Part shown: one piece after another, positions 47,460-58,820 of the stretch
Numbering within the stretch: position 1 is the stretch's first letter
Layout: every line of letters begins with the position of its first letter
Notes under the pieces: generated by a model
Told to the model about the DNA's origin: nothing
The model's input: only the letters and a program-made list of their open reading frames with translations
Database searches by the model: none
Program-made: the position numbers and the translations under genes
From: Camellia lanceoleosa
Taxonomy: Eukaryota > Streptophyta > Magnoliopsida > Ericales > Theaceae
DNA length: 64,000 bases
Assembly: GCA_025200525.1 (NCBI GenBank)
Contig: CM045770.1
Coordinates: forward strand, 81,957,347-82,021,346
Direction: 5' to 3'

Positions 47460-48180
47460 TGAACAGGTAATTTGGAGTTTGATTTTGCATCACAGCCGTT
47501 TGATTTCGTGATGATCATGATGGGGTTATGATTTGGGAACTAAGGACTTGTTTGGTTGAAGAGATTAGGGGCCACTGAGGGAAACGTTGAATATGGAATT
47601 GTATTAATGGAAAATAATACGACAGTTCACTCACTACCCAAAAATTTTTCCTAAACTGGAGCTCAATGATTCCAGCAATATTGTAAAATTGCAAGGGAAG
47701 GAGTTTGAATGTTTTATATTTATTATCAGAGTAATTTTACACTAACCTTTGCAGAAAATACAATAAATCTTATAATTTTTATATAATTATATTCGGTTCA
47801 TGTAATATTTAGTTTCATTTGTATCAATAATTTGACTGTTATATAAATAAAAAATATGTTATCATATTTATCTTCATATTTTTATACTATCTGTATTAAT
47901 TTCAATTCATTTAACTTTACTAATAAAAATATGTTATCATTATTGCACTCCCATGTCACTTTGTTTGGGTTATTTGTTTTATGTTGAGTTTCTCTCAATA
48001 TGAGATAATTTTAGGGCCTGGGATTCACCACCGATCTTATTTCTATGATCCTGAATCGTTTATTTTGTAAGGTTCTTAATGTGTATTACCATAAAAAAAA
48101 TTAAATCAATTTGATAATCGTAACATTTTCTTTTTAGCATATTTATCTCTAAAAAAAATAAATGATCTATTTTAAAAATT
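47460..48180. other. AT-rich spacer in the CACTA interior
   Basis: Includes sequence upstream of the captured ARGONAUTE promoter. A motif at 48055-48130 (tttattttgtaagg ... aatcaatttgataatcgtaa) resembles repeats at 13995-14560. No gene is recognised. Confidence 0.5.
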
Positions 48181-48185
48181 ATATT

Positions 48186-49505
48186 CTTAAAATGAGCGAG
48201 AGAGACAGAGAGAGAAAGAGAGATAAGAGAGAGCGAGAGGAGAGAGATGAGCAAGAGAGATAAAGAGAAGAGAGATGAACGAAATAGACAGAGAGAGAAA
48301 ATATATGAGAAAAGACATAGATAAGTGAGAGACACAAGGAGGCAGAAGAGTGATGAGTAGAGAGAGAGAAATAGAGAGAGGGAAGATGACAAAATGGGTG
48401 AAGAGAAAGAGAGTGATGGAATGAGAAAGACGCGAGAGAATCGATGAGAGAGAGATGTTTAAGCCCTAACTCATTTTAGTGTGTTTGAAATCCTCTAGAG
48501 TTCCTCACCAAATTAATTTAAAATCCCTCCAAAACGATAATAAATAAAAAGTAAAATTATAATAATAAATAATAGAGAGAAAGAGAGAATAGTGATGAGT
48601 GAGAGAGAGAGACAAAGAGAAAGAGTGAAAAAGAGACAGAGAGAAAGAGAGATGGGAGAGAAAGAGATAGAGGCAGAGAGAAACAAAAGATAAGTAAGAT
48701 AGACAAATAAAGAGAGAAAGAGAGCGAAAATAGATGATCGAGAGAAAAACATAGAAAAAGAGAGAGATAGAGAGAGAAGAAATATGAGTGAGAGAGAGAG
48801 ATAGAGAGAAGAGAGATGAGTGAGAGAGATAGAGAAAGAAAAAGATGAGAAAGATAGAGAAAAGAGATGGCGAGAGTGAAGAGAAAAGAGACAAAGACAT
48901 ATAGATAAAGAAGAGTGATGAGTGTGAGAGAGAAAAGAGGAGAGACAAAGAGAGAAAGAGATAGAGAGTCGGAAAAAGACAGAGAGAGGAGAGATGAATG
49001 AGATGACAGAGAGAGAGATAGATAAGAGAGATGAGTGAGAGAGATGAGCGAGAGAGAGAGAGATAGAAATAAGAGAGATGAGCAATAGAGACAGAGAGAA
49101 GAGAGATGAGAGAAAGCGAAGAAGCGAGAAGAACAAGAGAGATAGAGACAAAAGAGATGAACGAAAGAGACAGAGAGAGATCTGAGAAGAGATAGATGAG
49201 TGAGAGACACAGAGAGAGACATTGCACAGATAGACAAATTGCAGAGAGAAGAGAGAAAGAGAATAGAGAGAGGAAGATGAAAAATAGGTGAAAAGAGACA
49301 AACAAAGAGAAAAAAAGAAAGATAAGAGAGAGATATAGGGAGAGATGAGAGAGATAAAGAGAAGAGAGGCAGAGAGAGACGAGAGATGAGAGAGATAGAG
49401 AAAAGAGAGATGAGCAAGAGACACAGAGAGAGAGAGAAGAGTGATGAGTGAGAGAGAGACAGAGACAAAAATAGAGAGAGAAAAGTGATGAGTGAGAGAG
49501 ATATA
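48186..49505. repeat. 1.3 kb GA-rich (polypurine) block
   Basis: The plus strand is almost pure purine with recurring gagagagatgagtgagagag and gagatagagaaaagagagatgag motifs, interrupted at 48440-48590 by ordinary AT-rich sequence. Three long overlapping minus-strand frames (up to 349 codons) are Ser/Leu/Phe/Ile-only and reflect the CT repeat. This is an expanded microsatellite, not a gene. Confidence 0.85.
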
Positions 49506-49719
49506 TATAAATTTTTTTTTTTTCTTTCAACGACGAAAATATTTTAGTTGCCAAAACTATATATACCGCAACTAAAATAATTTTTAGAAATTAAATTTTT
49601 GCGACCAAACTTTTGGGTCGAAAAGATAAAAAATAATTTTTTTTTCAATGACTAAAATATCTTAGTTGCCAAAACTATATATCCGACCAAAATAATTTTT
49701 AATATTTGAAATTAAATAA

Positions 49720-51180
49720 ACTATATATACTTATATAATATATATATATAGATTTAATAAGAATTTATATTTGTTTTAGATATTTTTAAATATACAAATT
49801 ATTTTTTATAAAAATAATTTAACAATCTCATCACTAGCCATAGTATATGGGAGAAGTTGAAAAGGTGTAGGAGTAGGTATGAGAAAAGTCAAAAAGTGAG
49901 TTGGGAGAAGTCAATAAATGCTGAGTTCTTTTTTTTTTTTAAATTAAAAATTTTTAAAATTAAGATTGGAATATTGGAGCTCACATAAGGTTTGTAATAT
50001 TATATAATTAAAAAATATTACAAAGCGGAAAAGGGTGGTGGATTGTGGATTACCGTTCAACGCCGTCAAAGCGGCCGAATCAGGACGCCATAATTAATAT
50101 TATATAATTAAAAATATAATTATAAATTATAAATAAATAAAAAATATATAAATAATCAAATAAAATAAAAATTGTTGCATAATATTTATTAATAATGTTT
50201 TATAAAGTCTTAATTGATAAAAAAAGTCACTTATTTTAAAGAAATTAAATTTTTTAAACATTCCCTCCAAATAAATTGATTGAATGCTAGATTTAATTTT
50301 GGAGGGAAATGAAATTTTAAACTCTCCCTCCAATCAATATGTTTCAAATTATTTGATTGAATCCCACATAGAATTTTGTAGGTTCTCTTTGAAAAATCTT
50401 TTCCTATAAATAGGAATAGACTTTCATATTGTTCTCAAGCTTTCAATGAGACTCTTCATTATGAGAAGAGACTCTTGAAATAAGAATTTTTAGTCAAAAT
50501 TTTGAAATATATATTTATATATATATATATATATATAAATATGTAAGAAAGAAAGAAAGGAAAGAAAGAAAGAAAATAATAATAAAAAAGTTGAAAAAAA
50601 AAATTTTGGCGGTTCGACCACTGGTCACCGGTTTAATCCGGCCGATCGGTTTGAAAACAATGTACTAAACAAGGTAATATTTTCTATTAATTTTGAAAAT
50701 TACAAATTTTTTATTATTTGTTTCTCAGATTTTTCTCACAAAAAAATAGCTACATTAATTATCTTTTTTTTTTGTTGCAGAGGTTTTGACCTTCGATTTT
50801 TTCCGAAATGGGTGTTCTAGATGGAAAGGGTAGAGTTGGTCTGCACAATGAGAAAAGTGCTTGCGTGCAAGAGGGCCTTCAATAGTGGGTTTGCATAGGG
50901 TGCCTTCTTGGATAATAGCTGTTGGCATGTACGAAGGGCTTAAGTGTGAGACGAAGAGATAGGCTTTAGAAATAGAAGAAATGGTTTACAAAGTGTCTTC
51001 TTGAGTCACGACTTCAATACTTGTGAGAGAGGAGTAGACTCAAGTGCGAGAGAAATGAGGGTTTGTAGAAAGTGTTTTCTTGGTCACGACTTCAAGGTTC
51101 ATGTACATGAAAATGAGTGATAAGCATCGAGTGTGTCTCTTGGGGTCACAGCCCAATGCTTTGAAACACAAAACCACGGC
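49720..51180. other. CACTA interior with promoter-like and exon-like signals, unassigned
   Basis: A TATAAATA box at 50405-50412 is followed by an (AT)n and (GAAA)n tract. An acceptor-like ttttttttgttgcag at 50765-50780 precedes a stretch (50781-51190) of balanced composition with a diverged internal repeat (ttcttgagtcacgacttcaa / ttcttggtcacgacttcaag) and an AATAAA near 51189. No protein family is recognised. It may be a remnant of the element's own transcription unit or another captured piece. Confidence 0.4.
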
Positions 51181-51800
51181 ATTTTAATAAAGAGAAATGA
51201 TTAGTGATAAAATATTTTTGTATCCTTCAATACCGTAACAAAGAATTTATTATTTGTGATGAAATATTTTGTCTTCCACAACAACCTTATGAGACGAAAA
51301 ATATATTCACGCAATTAATTAGAATTTATTAGTGACGAAATATTTTCGTCTCCCACAACTTATTCTTACGAAACAAAAATATATTTGTCGCCTATTTAAT
51401 AGAAAGATGAAATGACATTGTGCATGATGGAGTGTTTATTGGTGACGAAATATTTTCGCCTTCCATAACTTATCCTTCGCAGACAAAAATATATTTGTCG
51501 CCTAATAAATGGAAATATGCAAACATCGTTTAATAGGTATGGAATTTATTGGCAATTAATTACGTCACAAAAGAAAAATTATATTTTGTGACAAAAATGT
51601 TTGTCTCCAATGAGCTAAAATAATTGCGCCAATGCAAATGAAATTGGCGCCTCATTTTACACTACGGCACCTAAATTTTGTTTTCGTCTCCTATACTTTT
51701 GAGAAAAATTAAAACAAACGACAAAATTAATATTTCGTCATTTTTGGGTTATATTTTAAAACAAAATTTTACAATAGCCCAGATTTCTTGTATTTTTTAT

Positions 51801-53160
51801 TGATTTTAAGTATTTGGGGACGAAATTTGGTTTTCCTCTCTAAAAATAATACATTTGGAGACGAAATTATTTCCTCTCTAAAATTTTTTACAATGGTGAC
51901 GACAAATTTCGTCTCCAAAATGACGCCAAATCTTCCACCAAATTTTCCAAGGGCGGGAAATTGTTTTGTGACGAAAAATAAAATTTAGAGACGAATAAAA
52001 TTTTCGTCACCTATTGTTTTATTTGATTTTAAGCATTTGGTGACGAAATTTGGTTTTCCTCTCTAAAAATAATACATTTGGAGACGAAATTATTTCCTCT
52101 CTAAAAGTTTTACAATGGTGACAACAAATTTCGTCTCCAAAATGGCGCCAAATCCTCCACCAAATTTTCCAAGGGAGGGAAATTGTTTTGTGATGAAAAT
52201 AAAATTTAGAGACGAATAAAATTTTCATCACCTATTGTTTTATTTGATTTTAAGCATTTGGTGACGAAATTTGGTTTTCCTCTCTGAAAATAATACATTT
52301 AGAGCGAAATTATTTCCTCTCTAAAATTTTTACGATGGTGACGACAAATTCGTCTCCAAAATGGCAAATCTTCCACCAAATTTTCCAAGGGCGGAAATTG
52401 TTTTGTGACGAAAAATAAAATTTAGAGACGAATAAAATTTTCGTCACCTATTGTTTTATTTGATTTTAAGCATTTGGTGATGAAATTTGGTTTTCCTCTC
52501 GAAAATAATACATTTGGAGCGAAATTATTTCCTCTCTAAAATTTTTTACAATGGTGACGACAAATTTCGTCTCCAAAATGGCGTAAATCCTCCACCAAAT
52601 TTTCCAAGGGCGGAAATTGTTTTGTGACGAAAAATAAAATTTAGAGGCAATAAAATTTTGTCACCTATTGTTTTATTTGATTTTAAGCATTTGGTGACGA
52701 AATTTGGTTTTCCTCTCTAAAATAATACATTTGGAGCTAAATTATTTCCTCTCTAAAATTTTTTACAATGGTGACGACAAATTTGTCTCCAAAATAGCTA
52801 AATCTTCCACCAAATTTTCCAAGAGGCGGAAATTGTTTTGTGACGAAAAATAAAATTTAGAGGCGAATAAAATTTTGTCACCTATTGTTTTATTTGATTT
52901 TAAGCATTTGGTGACGAAATTTGGTTTTCCTCTCTGAAAATAATACATTTGGAGACGAAATTATTTCCTCTCTAAAATTTTTTACAATGGTGACGACAAA
53001 TTTCGTCTCCAAAATGGCGCCAAATCTTTCACAAAATTTTCCAATAGCGGGAAATTGTTTTGTGACGAAAAATAAAATTTAGAGACGAATAAAATTTTCG
53101 TCACCTATTGTTTTATTTGATTTTAAGCATTTGGTGACGAAATTTGGTTTTCGTCTCTGA
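51801..53160. repeat. Right subterminal tandem array, about 220 bp unit
   Basis: The unit starts (tgattttaag) at 51801, 52024, 52245, 52461, 52678, 52895 and 53118 give six full copies of 216-223 bp plus a partial one. Each holds several GACGAAA and TTTCGTC motifs, a ccaaattttccaag segment and gacgaaaaataaaattta. The copies are very similar, so expansion was recent relative to the rest of the element. A more diverged motif series lies at 51200-51780. Confidence 0.9.
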
Positions 53161-53338
53161 AAATAATATAATTGGAGGCAAAATCTTATTTTCATCACTA
53201 AAACATGCATATTTGGAGACTAAATATTTTTTCGTCACGCGTTTTCGTCACCATAGACCTTTTTTGTTGTAGTGATTATTAACATTCGAAAGCCAAAAAG
53301 CCAACATATATTTTTGGCACGCCTAAAGGGACCCTAAA

Positions 53339-56300
53339 ATGGCTAGACGTAGGAGACAAGAAGAAAATGAATGCCTGAAAGAATGTGTGAAGGGAGAGGT
53401 AGAAGTACCTGATCTAGAGGATAATGTGATAACACATCCTGTAGAAGCACCTATCTTATCAGAACCTATGGTCGAATAGACTAGCACCTCAGAACATGCA
53501 CCACATATTCAAAATATTGGGCGAGGCCATGGAATTGGACCATCCACTGTTCCATCTACCCAACCAATGAATCCGTGAGGAGGCTTGGTAGATGCCATGG
53601 GACAGTAGTTAATGTATACAATGGAAAGATAGGCAACATCCATCATGAATCGAATGAATTGCCATCAACCAACTAGCACAAGGCATATGGAGAAAAATTC
53701 AAATGTTCTTCTGCAAAGATTGGCTAGAGATAAACAGCCTATGCAAAGTAGTAGACATACTAATGGTCAGACTAGTAATCAAAATTATGAAAGACCATCA
53801 CCTATACTTCAGTCATGGTATGAGTCTCTTTCGAGGCCTGTGGTAAATCAAAATATCTCATTACCTAATAGCGAAGCCATGCAAATTGGTGGATCTAGGC
53901 CAACACAAGAAAATGGCATGAGAATGTTTTCAAATCCCATGTTCGAAGCCATGCCTGGCACAAGGAGGTTCACTAATCCTCTGTTCGAATTCACACTCGA
54001 GGGGTTGGAAAGGTTTCTTGTGGCTGGGAGAGAAACAACACTTGTTCCTCTTATTGCAGCACCTTTCGTAGGTCCTCTCGTAGGACAGGCTCAGAGAGGT
54101 CAATCATACCCTCAACAACAGCCAGTACCACAAGGACAACCAGTCTCCAACACACCTCCCTATGGACCAAGAGGACATCAAGCACATGGGTTTCCACCAA
54201 ACCCTATGTTTGTTCCTCCAGTAGTAGTCAAACAAGCACAAAATATGGTTCCTAGGGACCAAATTGCTAATATTGTCAGAGAAATGTGTGGACCTATGAC
54301 TTGGGGGGTTCAGACTCCAGTGTATATGAAGCCATACCCAAAATGGATGGATATGGTGCATGAATACCCAATGGGGGTTTAGAATACCAGACTTTACTCT
54401 CTTTTATGGAAATGGAAACCAGTCAACAGTAGAACACATTGCCAGGTTTGCAAGCCAATGTAGTGAATTTACCAACAATGATTATATGAAGTTGAGACTT
54501 TTTCCAAATTCTTTAACTGAGTCAGCCTTTGTATGGTATATTAACCTTACACTTGGCTCTATCCAAACTTGGCAGCAAATGGAAGAGGCATTCTATACCC
54601 AATTCTTTCAAATAAAGCCTGAAGTTTCCATGGCAAATTTGGCAAGGTTAAGCCAAAGGCCTAATGAGAAGGCTGCTCAATTTATTGCTAGATTTAAAAG
54701 AGCACGAAATAAGTGTAGGGTCATTTGACCAGAGCTTGAATTTGTGAGATTGGCTCAAAATGGTTTAGAGTTTAGGCGTCGAAAGAAGTTTGATTCAACT
54801 GAGTTTCGAGACTTAGTGGAATTAACCTATAAGGTGTCTAGATATGAATCTTTACTTAAGAAAGAACAAGATCGAAGTAATGCATCATGTAAGACTTATT
54901 ATAGGGACCCTAATTATGAAATTGATACAGTAGAGATCGTAGGGAAAGAGCCTATGACCTGTGAGGCGTTAATTCATAAGGACACTACAATAGACCAACA
55001 GTTTAAAAAAAAAAAAAAAAAGACCTTCATGGAAGTACTCTTTTGATTTAACAAAGGCAGATGACATTTTTGATCATTTGTTTGGAGTAAATTTCCTAAA
55101 GTTACCAAAGGGAGTTAAGATCCCTACCCCAGAAAAACTTAAAGGGAAAATGTACTGTAAATGGCACAATTCTTGGTCTCATTCAACTAAAAACTGTATT
55201 ATTTTTTGGGACTGGATCCAAGAACATATTCAAAAAAGGGAGTTTAAAGTTTCTAGCCAAAGCAGAGAAAGCTATGGGGATTGACACTAATCCATTCTCA
55301 AAAATTGGGAGGTTACAGCCAATGTTGGTGTACCAGATTTTCAAAACTTATCCTTGAAGGAATTGAAGGAGGTTAATGTGTAAACGCATGTTGCCAGCCA
55401 GACTGCTTTCAAGAAAGATACCAAAAGTTCACCAGCAAATGGACAGAGCTTTGCGGACCAAAAGGATGACTCTAATGAGGAGGCACTGGATGATGACTCT
55501 CTAGAGGCCGCTGTCATGCAAATGATGTGTCCCAGATGCAGGTTAAGTTACAAATGGTTGAAAGGGCTCCCCATTGATAGGAAACAATATTACAAGGATG
55601 TATAGAGACGCCCTAAATCAACCAATACCTACAACAAGAGGCCATACCCAACTGGTCCCAGACAGCAACCATTCTTAGTAGGACCACCAGCCACTAGAAT
55701 GCATTCCAAGGGTAAGAAACCTCTGCATGAGTTCAGACCACTCAATTACCACAGGATAGAAGGCAATTATCCTGAGAGAATGTCTGAATTGGGCCCAAGT
55801 CAAGGAATCAAAGCTAGTAATTGGCCTCTAAAGTCAACTTCAAGTAAGATGCAAGGCAATTACCCTGAAAGAAGGCCTGAATTAGGCTCAAGAAAGGGTG
55901 TCAGAGCCAGTGAATGGCCTCAAAAGTTAGCTTCAAAGGTGGCTTCAAAGACTAAGAAAACAAGTTCAGTAACTGAACCAATGAATTCATGGGTACCTGG
56001 GGTGCCAGACTGGTTTGTCATACAAAACAAGCCTAAGGAGATACCTGCACAGAGAAGTGTCCTTGATGGCCAGGGCAGAATGATTAAACCTCCCTTGGTG
56101 TCTCCAAATAATTGGGTATTACTCAAGCACCCAAAAACAAAGGAACTAGATATGGTTCCAGTAATCTTTAGATCTCAAAGGAGGAAGATCCAGCGAAGGT
56201 ACACTCAGTACCAAAAGGATCTGAAGGAAAGTGGAGAGAGTTCTTCATTGGCCCAGTCAAAAAGCCAAACAGAGGGAAAAAAATCCAAAATTGGCTCCTC

Positions 56301-56740
56301 AGAACAAAAGAAGTGTTAGCAAAGAGCAGTTGGCTAAAGTTCATACTGAACTGAAAGCCAAGGAAAGATCCAGCTTAGCAGGTCTTGAAAAGGCCTTGAT
56401 AGAAAGCGACAGTGAAACAGAAGGAGAAGTTGAACTGGGCCAAAGGAAAGAAATGACTGAAGATGAGATGTTTGAAGCCTTCATAACTGAACAGACCTTT
56501 TTGGCCGAAAAATCAACAGAAGTAGACCATAAACTAGTTGATCCGAAGGAAGTCACCAGTACTAAAGTACCAAAGTGCAGCATAGAAGATGTTTCTGAAA
56601 TAACTGAACAAGTTAGTTTGGAAAAAAAACAAGTGCAGCCAACAATTCAGTTTGGTTCGTTTTCTCCAGTGTCAGTAAATATGGTATACATATTGCCACA
56701 GAAGTTCCAAGTTGGAGATGGAAACCAAGAAGGTTAGGAA
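53339..56740 (+). pseudogene. Tat-type gag, degenerate
   Basis: ATG at 53339 (MARRRRQEENECLKECVKGE) follows the leader motif ttggcacgcctaaagggacc. Frames shift at about 54365 and at the poly-A near 54996-55020. The capsid-like part has AFVWYINLTLGSIQTWQQ, EAFYTQFFQIKPEVSMANLA and QFIARFKRARNKCRV, as in Ty3/gypsy gag. A zinc-binding-like YCKWHNSWSHSTKNC follows (55150-55195), the Tat form of the knuckle. The rest (55699-56740) is Lys/Ser/Glu-rich with two repeats of a GNYPERxxELG motif. Stops occur at about 53479, 53578, 54726, 55281, 55381 and 55603. Confidence 0.85.
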
Positions 56741-56859
56741 GTTGATCCTATTCTAGTTTCTAGTGAAAATTCACAGGTTAGCATGATTCAAGATGAGTCT
56801 GAAGTGGCCACACCAATGGAAACTGAAAATGAAAGTGAGAGTGAGGAAGTGAGTATTAA

Positions 56860-57307
56860 TCTCTCGTATCTTTTCAAGTATCCTACAACATCTATGACTC
56901 AGCATGTTGAGCCCTTGTATATCAAGGCTTTTTTTAATGGGATATAAATGAATAGGGTATTAGTGGATAATGGGGCAACAATAAACCTGCTTCCGAAGTC
57001 CTCTTTGAAAAAACTGGGAAAAAGAAATCCCAGATTAATCCCAACTAGCACAACCATTGCTGGTTTCGCTGGGGATAAGCAAATGGCTCAAGGTATCCTG
57101 TCTATCAATCTGAGTATAGGAACCAGCGATTGCATGACAACATTTGGCATGAATTGGATCCACACCAACAAATGTGTGCCTTCCTCTCTATATCAGAAAA
57201 TAATGATGGCCCTATGCAATGGAGAGACAAAGGAGATCAATGCAGACCCTCAACCTTTTATCACTTGTGCTGACTTTGTAGAGGTCAAGTTGTATACTGA
57301 TGAGTGA
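56860..57307 (+). pseudogene. Tat-type aspartic protease, degenerate
   Basis: The active-site segment VLVDNGATINLLPKSSLKKL is the D-x-G-A form used by Tat-type elements. A single stop (TAA at 56945-56947) separates it from the upstream YIKAFFNGI. After FVEVKLYTDE a stop at 57305 precedes a charged linker (57308-57800) with two further short frames. Confidence 0.85.
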
Positions 57308-57799
57308 CACCACTCAGTATATTGAGAAAACCTGATGGATTAGCCGAAGTGATGGCTGATGAGGAAGTAGCACACCTGAAGCACATAGTGCAGGAAAGTG
57401 CTGATGAAGAATTCGTCATCAAGGATGACAATGATGCATGGTTGTAGACAAGAAGATGAAACTTAAGAAGCCAGACCCTAGGCTTTAGTTAAGTTTTCAG
57501 TATTGGACATAAAGTCAATAGTCCAGAAGGTTCAAGAACAAGAAAAGGAAGCCATGGTTGTTGGCTGTAATCAGGAGCAACAATAGGTCAGGCCTTTGAC
57601 CTTTGATAAATACTGTGCATTGGATATCGAAACAAAAGTCCAGGAAATACAAGAAGAAGAAGCCTTATGGACAGATTTTGTCTATGAAGAAGAAAGCAAA
57701 GATGTTGAACCAAAGAAAGTGGGAGCAGAACAAAGCAAAGAAGTTGCTTCGAAGGCAGAAGAAGTCAAAAGAGAAGCACTAGTAAGTGCTTAAGCACAA

Positions 57800-58820
57800 G
57801 ACCCCTTGGAATAAGTCAATTTAGGGAAAGGTTCTATACAGCAACCTACTTATATCAGTACTTGGTTAAGTTCTCTTGACAGGAACCAGTTACTGGTAGT
57901 CCTAAAAAAATATAAGGATTGTTTTGCGTGGTCTTATAATGAATCGCTAGGATTGGATAGATCATTAGTAGAACATAGACTCCCTATGAAGCTTAACTTC
58001 AAACCACACAAACAAAAACCAAAACGGATGAGCCCTGAAGTTGTTCAGAAAGTGAAGGAGGAAATTCTCAGACTCCTTAAAGCAGGCTTCAGCCAAGTAT
58101 GTTGAATGGTTGTCAAATATTGTGCTTGTAGTTAAAAAGAATGGCAAGATGAGAGTATGCATCGATTTTAGATATCTGAATTTGGTAACTCCAAAAGATG
58201 AATACCCCATCCCTGTCGTGGATCTATTAGTAGACAGTTCAGCAGGGCACAGGATTTTTTCTATGATGGATGGACATTCTGGTTATAACCAGATCTGCAT
58301 TGTAGAGGAGGATGTCCACAAGATAGCATTCAGGTGTTCTAGGAATATTGGCACCTTCGAATAGGTAAAAATGCCATTTGGTCTAAAGAATGCTGGGGCA
58401 ACATATCAAAGGGCAATCAATACTATCTTTCATGATCTTATTGAAGGATACCTAGAGTATTACATTGATGATATTATTGTAAAGTCCCAGTCCATAGAGG
58501 AGCACTTGGTTCACTTGGTAGCAGTTTTCGAAAGAATAAGAAAGTTCAAGTTAAAGCTTAATCCTCTCAAATATGCTTTTGGTGTATCAGCTGCAAACTT
58601 CTTGGGGTATGTAGTGCATAAGAAGGGAATACAGATTGATCAGAATAAAGCCAAAGCCATCATTGAGGCCAAGCCTCCATCAAGTAAGAAAGAAGTACAA
58701 AAGTTCATTGGTCAAGTTAATTTTCTTCGAATATTTATCTCTAACACTGCAAGGAAAACTAAAGTATTTTATTCTTTATTAAAGTTGAAAGATAAAGAGG
58801 AGTTTATGAGGATAGCATAG
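57800..58820 (+). pseudogene. Tat-type reverse transcriptase, degenerate but with YIDD
   Basis: Motifs in order are KKYKDCFAWSYNESLGLDRS, HRLPMKLNFKPHKQKPKRM, VVKKNGKMRVCIDFRYLN, FSMMDGHSGYNQICIVEED, MPFGLKNAGATYQRAINTIF and the active site YLEYYIDDIIVKSQSIEEHL, then NFLGYVVHKKGIQI. A small frameshift lies near 58100 and a stop at 58364 (GTFE*VKMPFG), likely Trp to stop. The catalytic YIDD is intact. Confidence 0.92.

Larger units (their letters stand above)
39626..49720. mobile_element. Second CACTA-type element nested in the first, right end not found
   Basis: The sequence CACTACAAGAATTAAC at 39626 begins a different subterminal motif set (ttggtcggcaa, agcgactaga, ggtcgcta) running to about 39890. 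A similar motif set (gcgaccaaac, ttttagttgccaaaacta) is seen at 49530-49700 but without a TTCTTGTAGTG end. A truncated inner element spanning the captured genes is the best reading; its right boundary is a guess. Confidence 0.5.
38809..53274. mobile_element. CACTA transposon carrying host gene pieces
   Basis: The 14466 bp element starts CACTACAACAAATTTG and ends TTTTTTTGTTGTAGTG-type sequence (perfect 12 bp inverted end CACTACAACAAA), flanked by the 3 bp duplication ATT (38806-38808, 53275-53277). Subterminal regions on both sides are packed with GACGAAA/TTTCGTC motifs. No CACTA transposase was recognised, so it is non-autonomous. Inside are another CACTA-type end (39626), an RPT1-like fragment, an AGO4-clade gene portion, a SINE, a GA-rich block and the right-hand tandem repeats. 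It splits the Tat-type element leader. Confidence 0.92.

Noticed and set aside
48505..49554. Long minus-strand open frames of 303-349 codons
   Set aside because: They consist almost only of Ser, Leu, Phe and Ile from a CT microsatellite, overlap in all frames and have no start context or homology signal.
51801..53160. CRISPR-like array of evenly spaced repeats
   Set aside because: Units of about 220 bp are tandem without unique spacers, and they are CACTA subterminal repeats in a plant genome.
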